DNA from: an uncultured Clostridia bacterium
GTDB taxonomy: Bacteria; Bacillota; Clostridia; Oscillospirales; Acutalibacteraceae
Length of the DNA: 10,646 bases
Direction of reading: 5' to 3'
Assembly: GCA_945869905.1 (NCBI GenBank)
Contig: CAMBQD010000016.1
Span: 1 to 10,646 of the forward strand
Part shown: piece after piece, positions 6,009 through 10,646 of the stretch
Layout of the letters: the number at the start of each line of letters is the position of its first letter
How positions within the stretch are numbered: position 1 is the stretch's first letter
Notes under the pieces: generated by a model
Database searches by the model: none
What the model was told of the DNA's origin: nothing
What the model saw: the letters and a program-made list of their open reading frames with translations, nothing else
Position numbers and translations under genes: made by a program

Positions 6009-8354
6009 ATGTTCAGACTTGAAAGCAGAATACTTCAGCGTGAATTTAAGGTATATGAGGAAAATCTTTACGCGTCACAAATCAGGAATACTCTGTCAAA
6101 AATGGATTTGGTGCCTGACGGAAACAGTGTGGAATTTTTATTCCGTTTTACAGACGGAACGGAATTTTCTTCAAAGGGGCTTAAGGTAACCGGCTCCGTT
6201 AATGAAGGCGGCAGGCTTTCCTTTACCTTTGCCGAATGTGAGGGCATTACCGTTACAATGACCTTTTGGGCAGGACGTGACGGCAACACACTGAAAAAGC
6301 AAATTTCCTTTGTTCAGACAAGTGATAAAATCATTGATTATATTCTTCTGGAAAACATAGGAATTGTAAATTCCAAAACACATTTCTGTGTGCCTACAGA
6401 CGCAAAGGGACCTGAGCTCAGCGGCTTTCATTCATCACTGGGTCAGCCGTTTTATATTGACAGCCTTTTCTTTGGCTGTGAATTCCCTGCCACCTTTAAC
6501 TCAATTGTTTACGGTGTAGGTCAGGTAAAATATTATTTGGGCAAAAACATTCAGGGAAAATATGACTGCCCCGTAACAGTAATGGGCGGTGCAAAAAGCA
6601 ATGAAATGGTGGATGTTCAAAGGGCGTTTTATGATTACATTGACGATATTGCAACACCCAGCAATTTCCGCCTGCAATACAACAGCTGGTATGACCATAT
6701 GCTTAACATTGACGCAGACAATATTGAAAAGTCTTTCTTTGAGATTGAAAAGCATTTGTCCGCAAACGGCATACCGCCCCTTGACGCCTATGTTGTGGAC
6801 GACGGCTGGAACGATTATAAATCATCATTCTGGAGCTTTAACAAAAAATTCCCCAACCGGCTTTATGACCCCACATCTATTGCAAAGCGCTTAGGCTCCA
6901 CCTTCGGTCTTTGGCTTGGCCCAAGAGGCGGCTACAACTGGCCTGATAAATTTGCAAAGCGCATTGAAAAAGCAGGAAATGGCGCATACAACGCACAGGC
7001 AAGGGATATTTGCGTTGCGGACAAAACCTATCAGAAAAATGTTCAGGATTTTATACTGAAAACCACAAGGGATTTTGATATCAACTACTGGAAATTTGAC
7101 GGCTTCTGCCTTAAGCCCTGTACAAATTCAAAGCACAACCACGCTGTTGGCGGCGAAAACGATATGTACTACTTTACAGAAATGTGGGCAGGCTGGATTG
7201 AAATATTCAAAAATCTGCGCTTAATGAGGAAAAAGCAGGGCAAGGATATTTGGATAAATATGACCTGCTACGTTAATCCGTCACCTTGGTGGCTCCAGTA
7301 CGTAAACAGCATTTGGCTGCAAAACAGCTCCGACATTGGCTTTGCAAGCAATGTAAGTCATCAGTCACAGCTTGACAGTGAGCTTACCTTCCGTGATTCA
7401 AGATATTATGATTCTCTCTGCACAAGGGCTTGGCAGCTTCCCACAATATATATCTACAATCACGAGCCTATTTACGGAAACTGTGCAAAGGTTGATTATA
7501 CCGACGAGGAATTTGAAAAATATCTTTATTTCAACGCCTGCAGAGGACAGGCATTTAATGAGCTTCATCTCAGCTATAATATGATGAACAAGTCAAAGTG
7601 GCGCACCCTGTCAACCGTATTACAGTGGCAAAAGAGCAACTATGACATTTTACAGAGAGTAAGCTTTATCGGCGGAAAGCCTGATGAAAACAATGTTTAC
7701 GGATATTTCGGCTGGACGGAAAAGGGCGACGGAATTGTTGCGCTCAGAAACCCATCTGACGAAAAGGCGCCTCTCACCCTTACCCTCAACAAGCTTATGG
7801 GCTGTCCTGAAGATCTTAAGGACGTAAAGCGATATAATGTTTATAACGAAAGCGGCAAGGAAAGCTTTGACAGCTATTCATACGGAGATAAAATTGATAT
7901 GACCCTCAAGCCCTTTGAGGTTAAGATTTTCCAGTTCGGCAAGGAGGACAGAAGGTACGATTTTCTTAAAGGCTCCAATGAATTTACTATTTCCTTCCTT
8001 TATGACGGAGATGACAACTGCACAATAGCAGAAAATGAGGATATTAAGATTTCCGTTGAAAAGGGCTTAATCAAAATCAAGTGTGACAGCTGTGAAATTA
8101 ATTCCGAAAGCATTATAAGCGGTAACAAGCACAAGATTACCATTGTCAGAGAAAAGAACAGAATGGTTAAGCTTTACATTGACAAATATCTTGATTGCTC
8201 CGGATATGATGAAAACGCAAAGGCTGTTGTTTCCACCGAATTTAACTGCAGTGCAAACGGCTTTACCGTTAAGGACAAGGCAACACCATATGATGAAATC
8301 ATAACGCTTAAGGAAATTTTAAGCAGTATGAGCAAGAAGAGAAAGAAGAACTGA
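6009..8354 (+). CDS. Clan GH-D (GH36-like) alpha-galactosidase-type glycoside hydrolase
   Basis: This 781-residue enzyme probably hydrolyses alpha-galactosides or related glycosides. An N-terminal beta-rich domain (about 1-215) precedes a TIM barrel (about 220-550) with clan GH-D signatures: YVVDDGWND (261-269), FGLWLGPRGG (299-308) and YWKFDGF (360-366), where D364 fits the catalytic nucleophile of the K-x-D motif. QNSSDIGF (438-445) could hold the acid/base (D442), less certainly. A beta-sandwich follows (about 550-645), and then an extra C-terminal part (about 650-770) resembling a concanavalin-like/LamG sandwich. The tail is basic (KKRKKN). There is no signal peptide, so it is probably cytoplasmic and acts on imported oligosaccharides, which fits the downstream GPH symporter. 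GGAGG lies 8 nt before the ATG. The exact GH family and substrate are uncertain. Confidence 0.8.
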   Translation: MFRLESRILQREFKVYEENLYASQIRNTLSKMDLVPDGNSVEFLFRFTDGTEFSSKGLKVTGSVNEGGRLSFTFAECEGITVTMTFWAGRDGNTLKKQISFVQTSDKIIDYILLENIGIVNSKTHFCVPTDAKGPELSGFHSSLGQPFYIDSLFFGCEFPATFNSIVYGVGQVKYYLGKNIQGKYDCPVTVMGGAKSNEMVDVQRAFYDYIDDIATPSNFRLQYNSWYDHMLNIDADNIEKSFFEIEKHLSANGIPPLDAYVVDDGWNDYKSSFWSFNKKFPNRLYDPTSIAKRLGSTFGLWLGPRGGYNWPDKFAKRIEKAGNGAYNAQARDICVADKTYQKNVQDFILKTTRDFDINYWKFDGFCLKPCTNSKHNHAVGGENDMYYFTEMWAGWIEIFKNLRLMRKKQGKDIWINMTCYVNPSPWWLQYVNSIWLQNSSDIGFASNVSHQSQLDSELTFRDSRYYDSLCTRAWQLPTIYIYNHEPIYGNCAKVDYTDEEFEKYLYFNACRGQAFNELHLSYNMMNKSKWRTLSTVLQWQKSNYDILQRVSFIGGKPDENNVYGYFGWTEKGDGIVALRNPSDEKAPLTLTLNKLMGCPEDLKDVKRYNVYNESGKESFDSYSYGDKIDMTLKPFEVKIFQFGKEDRRYDFLKGSNEFTISFLYDGDDNCTIAENEDIKISVEKGLIKIKCDSCEINSESIISGNKHKITIVREKNRMVKLYIDKYLDCSGYDENAKAVVSTEFNCSANGFTVKDKATPYDEIITLKEILSSMSKKRKKN

Positions 8355-8355
8355 T

Positions 8356-9108
8356 ATGATTTGTAAAAAATGCGGATGTGACACACTAATCAAAAATGAT
8401 GATTGGTACAAATGTGCTAACTGCGGAGCAATCATATTTGATACAGAGGTAAAGCTGGGCGATATGGAAAGCCCCACCAAGCAGGTTGAAAGCATAGAAA
8501 AAAAAGCCGCATATCAAAAGCAGCAATACACCGAGCAAACAAAAGAGACGGACGACGTCAACCAAGAAGCTAAGGAAAAAAGCAAGCTGCGTGAGGCAAT
8601 AGACTTTTGCCTGCCAATCGTTATTGCGGTGATTATTGCAATTATTCTTAAAACCTGTGTGTTTGCAAATGCCGTTGTTCCTACAGGCTCTATGATTAAC
8701 ACAATACAGGAAAAGGACAGGATTATTGCCAGCCGACTTGCCTACATCAAAAATGACCCTGAGCGTTACGATATTGTTATTTTTAAATACCCTGACGACA
8801 GAAAGCAGTATTTTGTAAAAAGAGTAATCGGCCTGCCCGGTGAAACCGTTGAGGTTATCGGCGGAGTTGTATATGTTACCAAAACAGACGGAGAAACCAT
8901 ACAGCTTGACGACAGCTTTGTTACAAACTGCAAGCCCACCGGCGACTACGGTCCCTTTGTTGTGCCGGAGGATTGCTATTTTATGATGGGCGACAACAGA
9001 AATTCAAGCTGGGATTCACGCTTTTGGACAAACAAATATGTTCCTAAGGACGATATCATCGGCAAGGTTAAATTCAGGTATTATCCGAATTTCAGCAAAA
9101 TAGAATAA
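8356..9108 (+). CDS. lepB: Type I signal peptidase with N-terminal zinc ribbon
   Basis: This membrane-bound protease removes signal peptides from exported proteins. The 250 residues show an N-terminal zinc ribbon (CKKC 3-6 and CANC 20-23), a charged, glutamine-rich linker (about 38-80) and one membrane segment (about 84-105). The S26 peptidase domain follows: PTGSM with nucleophile S112, YFVKRVIGLPGE with general base K155, and MGDNRNSSWDSR (211-222). All catalytic boxes are intact. It is longer than typical Firmicutes signal peptidases (about 170-200) because of the zinc ribbon and linker, which should face the cytoplasm. It starts 1 nt after the glycosidase stop (TGATATG), with only a weak purine-rich ribosome site, suggesting translational coupling. 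Its place in a sugar operon is odd. SipW-like or substrate-dedicated activity is possible. Confidence 0.93.
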   Translation: MICKKCGCDTLIKNDDWYKCANCGAIIFDTEVKLGDMESPTKQVESIEKKAAYQKQQYTEQTKETDDVNQEAKEKSKLREAIDFCLPIVIAVIIAIILKTCVFANAVVPTGSMINTIQEKDRIIASRLAYIKNDPERYDIVIFKYPDDRKQYFVKRVIGLPGETVEVIGGVVYVTKTDGETIQLDDSFVTNCKPTGDYGPFVVPEDCYFMMGDNRNSSWDSRFWTNKYVPKDDIIGKVKFRYYPNFSKIE

Positions 9109-9138
9109 TCGCCATCTGAGATGAGAGAGGGATTGGCT

Positions 9139-10629
9139 ATGAATCAGGAAAATTATATACCAAAAAAGGAACGTTGGGCATTCAGCATAGGCGCATTGGG
9201 ACAGGGAATGATTTATGCAATGATGTCAAGCTACATCAGCGATTACTATCTTAACGTGCTCCAGCTTGCACCTATGTTTGTGCTTTTGCTAATGCTGCTT
9301 GCAAGAGTGTGGGACGCAATTAACGACCCGCTTATGGGTATGATTGTTGACCGCAGAACAACAAGACACGGAAAGATGCGTCCGTACATAATTTATGCCT
9401 CTGTTCCGATAGGTATACTTACGGTGCTGATGTACCTCAGTCCGAATTTGGAAAAAACTCAGCTGATGATTTATTCCGCCGTTGTATACGTTGCATGGGG
9501 TATGATTTACACAATGGCAGACGTCCCCTTCTGGAGCCTGCCTAACGTAATGACGCCGAATGCAGAGGAAAGGAGCTCAACCATTTCCTTTGGCCGTACA
9601 TTAAACGGTGTGGGCTCTGCCGTTCCTGAGGTGTTGTTCCTTGTAATCGGCTTGGTTTTGCCAAATATTATGGGCACCTCAGACGGATTACAGTACAACA
9701 AAACAAAATATCTTATTATGGCAATATTTACGGTTGTAATAGGTATTCTGCTTTATGCAAGGTCATACTTTCATATAAAGGAAAGAGTTGTGATTCCCGA
9801 CGTTAAGCCTGTCAAGGGCGAGCCGTCAAGGCTTTCAAGAATATTCAAATGCAAGCCGTTGATGCTTGTAATACTTATGGGTATTCTCTCCAGCGGACGT
9901 TATATGGTTCAGGCGGCGGCAGTTCACGTTGCGCGCTATGCCTTTTACATAGGTAAGCCCCTTGAGGAAATGAGCGACGAGGCACGTGTGGCGGCAATTG
10001 AGGCAAGCGTGTCCACTGTTAAAACAATCTTTCAGGTTTGTGCAATTGTGGGTATGTTCGGAGCAATGCTTGTTATGCCTGCGCTTATGAAAAGATTTGA
10101 CTATAAAAAAATAGTTATCACCACCTGTATTGCAGGCTTTGTTGCCAGCATTTTCACCACACTTATCGGCTGGTTTACAATGAATCTTTATATTTGTATT
10201 CCGTTCATTTTGATTTCCTGCATACCGTTGGGCGTACTTAATGTTATTACATATGCAATGATTGGCGACTGCCTTGATTATATGGAGCTTAAAACGGGCT
10301 TTAGGGACAACGCTTTAGGCTCTGCCTGTCAGGGCTTTGTTAACAAGCTTGGCAATGCCCTTGCCACATCAGGTATTGTTTTGATGTATATGTTCATCGG
10401 CTTGGATCCAGCCAATATGCTCAGCTCCGACGTAATAATGGCGGCAACGGATTTGGCTATGAATCAGCGCTTTGCCATGTTCTCATTAGTATCCATTGTA
10501 CCGGGTGTGAGCCTACTTTTATGTGCAGTGCCAATGTTTTTCTACAAAATCAGCGGTGAAAACAAGGTAAGAATGGAGGAGCAGCTTGCTCAGCAAAGAA
10601 AAGCCAGAGGTATTGAAATCAGTGAATAA
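9139..10629 (+). CDS. GPH-family glycoside/sugar:cation symporter (MFS)
   Basis: This is a 12-segment membrane transporter of the glycoside-pentoside-hexuronide:cation family (MelB/XynB type), importing a sugar or glycoside with Na+ or H+. The family motif near the second and third segments is clear: DAINDPLMGMIVD (59-71) followed by RHGKMRP (76-82). Segments continue to the C terminus, with a longer polar stretch between the halves near residues 215-275. I chose the ATG at 9139 (496 residues) over the in-frame ATG at 9121, because GAGGG (9127-9131) sits 7 nt before 9139 while nothing similar precedes 9121. It follows the signal peptidase by 30 nt. The soluble glycosidase upstream suggests an oligosaccharide or glycoside substrate; the exact sugar cannot be told. 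Confidence 0.9.
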   Translation: MNQENYIPKKERWAFSIGALGQGMIYAMMSSYISDYYLNVLQLAPMFVLLLMLLARVWDAINDPLMGMIVDRRTTRHGKMRPYIIYASVPIGILTVLMYLSPNLEKTQLMIYSAVVYVAWGMIYTMADVPFWSLPNVMTPNAEERSSTISFGRTLNGVGSAVPEVLFLVIGLVLPNIMGTSDGLQYNKTKYLIMAIFTVVIGILLYARSYFHIKERVVIPDVKPVKGEPSRLSRIFKCKPLMLVILMGILSSGRYMVQAAAVHVARYAFYIGKPLEEMSDEARVAAIEASVSTVKTIFQVCAIVGMFGAMLVMPALMKRFDYKKIVITTCIAGFVASIFTTLIGWFTMNLYICIPFILISCIPLGVLNVITYAMIGDCLDYMELKTGFRDNALGSACQGFVNKLGNALATSGIVLMYMFIGLDPANMLSSDVIMAATDLAMNQRFAMFSLVSIVPGVSLLLCAVPMFFYKISGENKVRMEEQLAQQRKARGIEISE

Positions 10630-10634
10630 TTGAT

Positions 10635-10640
10635 AAGGAG
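10635..10640 (+). promoter_or_regulatory. Ribosome binding site of a next gene beyond the right edge
   Basis: AAGGAG sits 5 nt after the symporter stop and is followed by TAAAAA to the window end, so a start codon just outside is likely. The rightward operon therefore probably continues. Confidence 0.6.
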
Positions 10641-10646
10641 TAAAAA

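Noticed and set aside
9121..9138. Upstream in-frame ATG for the symporter
   Set aside because: No ribosome site precedes it, while a good GAGGG sits 7 nt before the ATG at 9139. The 6 extra codons encode the ribosome site itself.
1..10646. CRISPR arrays, tRNA/rRNA genes, insertion sequences, phage or defence genes
   Set aside because: No regularly spaced repeats, no cloverleaf with CCA or conserved T-arm, and no transposase or recombinase motifs were seen on either strand.

Overview
The window (about 10.6 kb, moderately AT-rich, dense genes with GGAGG-type ribosome sites) looks like chromosome from a low-GC Clostridia member, plausibly a gut Ruminococcaceae/Oscillospirales-type bacterium. 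This rests on codon and ribosome-site style, a TIGR03905 TSCPD protein, a GPH sugar symporter and a YtvI-like AI-2E membrane protein. The exact taxon cannot be read from the sequence.

Layout: (1) Positions 1-189 form a divergent promoter region. A gene on the minus strand starts at position 5 and leaves the window on the left. An AI-2E/YtvI-type membrane protein (190-1338) reads rightward and ends at a hairpin terminator (1451-1480). (2) Positions 1481-1711 hold no convincing gene, only short ORF fragments. A near-perfect bidirectional terminator (1712-1753) closes this stretch. (3) A leftward operon, iolG-iolD-iolE (5547 down to 1758), encodes three myo-inositol catabolism enzymes: inositol 2-dehydrogenase, the ThDP-dependent ring-opening hydrolase and inosose dehydratase. 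Its promoter has a good -35/-10 pair, and a perfect 10-bp inverted repeat lies over the -10. (4) A divergent rightward operon starts at about 5705 and runs through a TSCPD protein, a clan GH-D (GH36-like) glycosidase, a zinc-ribbon signal peptidase I and a GPH-family symporter (to 10629). It continues beyond the window, because a ribosome site sits at 10635-10640. Its promoter carries a perfect tandem 9-bp repeat at the predicted transcription start.

How the genes may work together: the symporter imports a glycoside, and the signal-less, so probably cytoplasmic, glycosidase cleaves it. If the substrate is a galactosyl-cyclitol such as galactinol, the released myo-inositol would feed the divergent iol operon: IolG makes scyllo-inosose, IolE dehydrates it and IolD opens the ring. 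That link is inference from gene neighbourhood. The later inositol steps (iolB, iolC, iolJ, iolA) are not in the window. The signal peptidase and TSCPD genes have no obvious place in this pathway.
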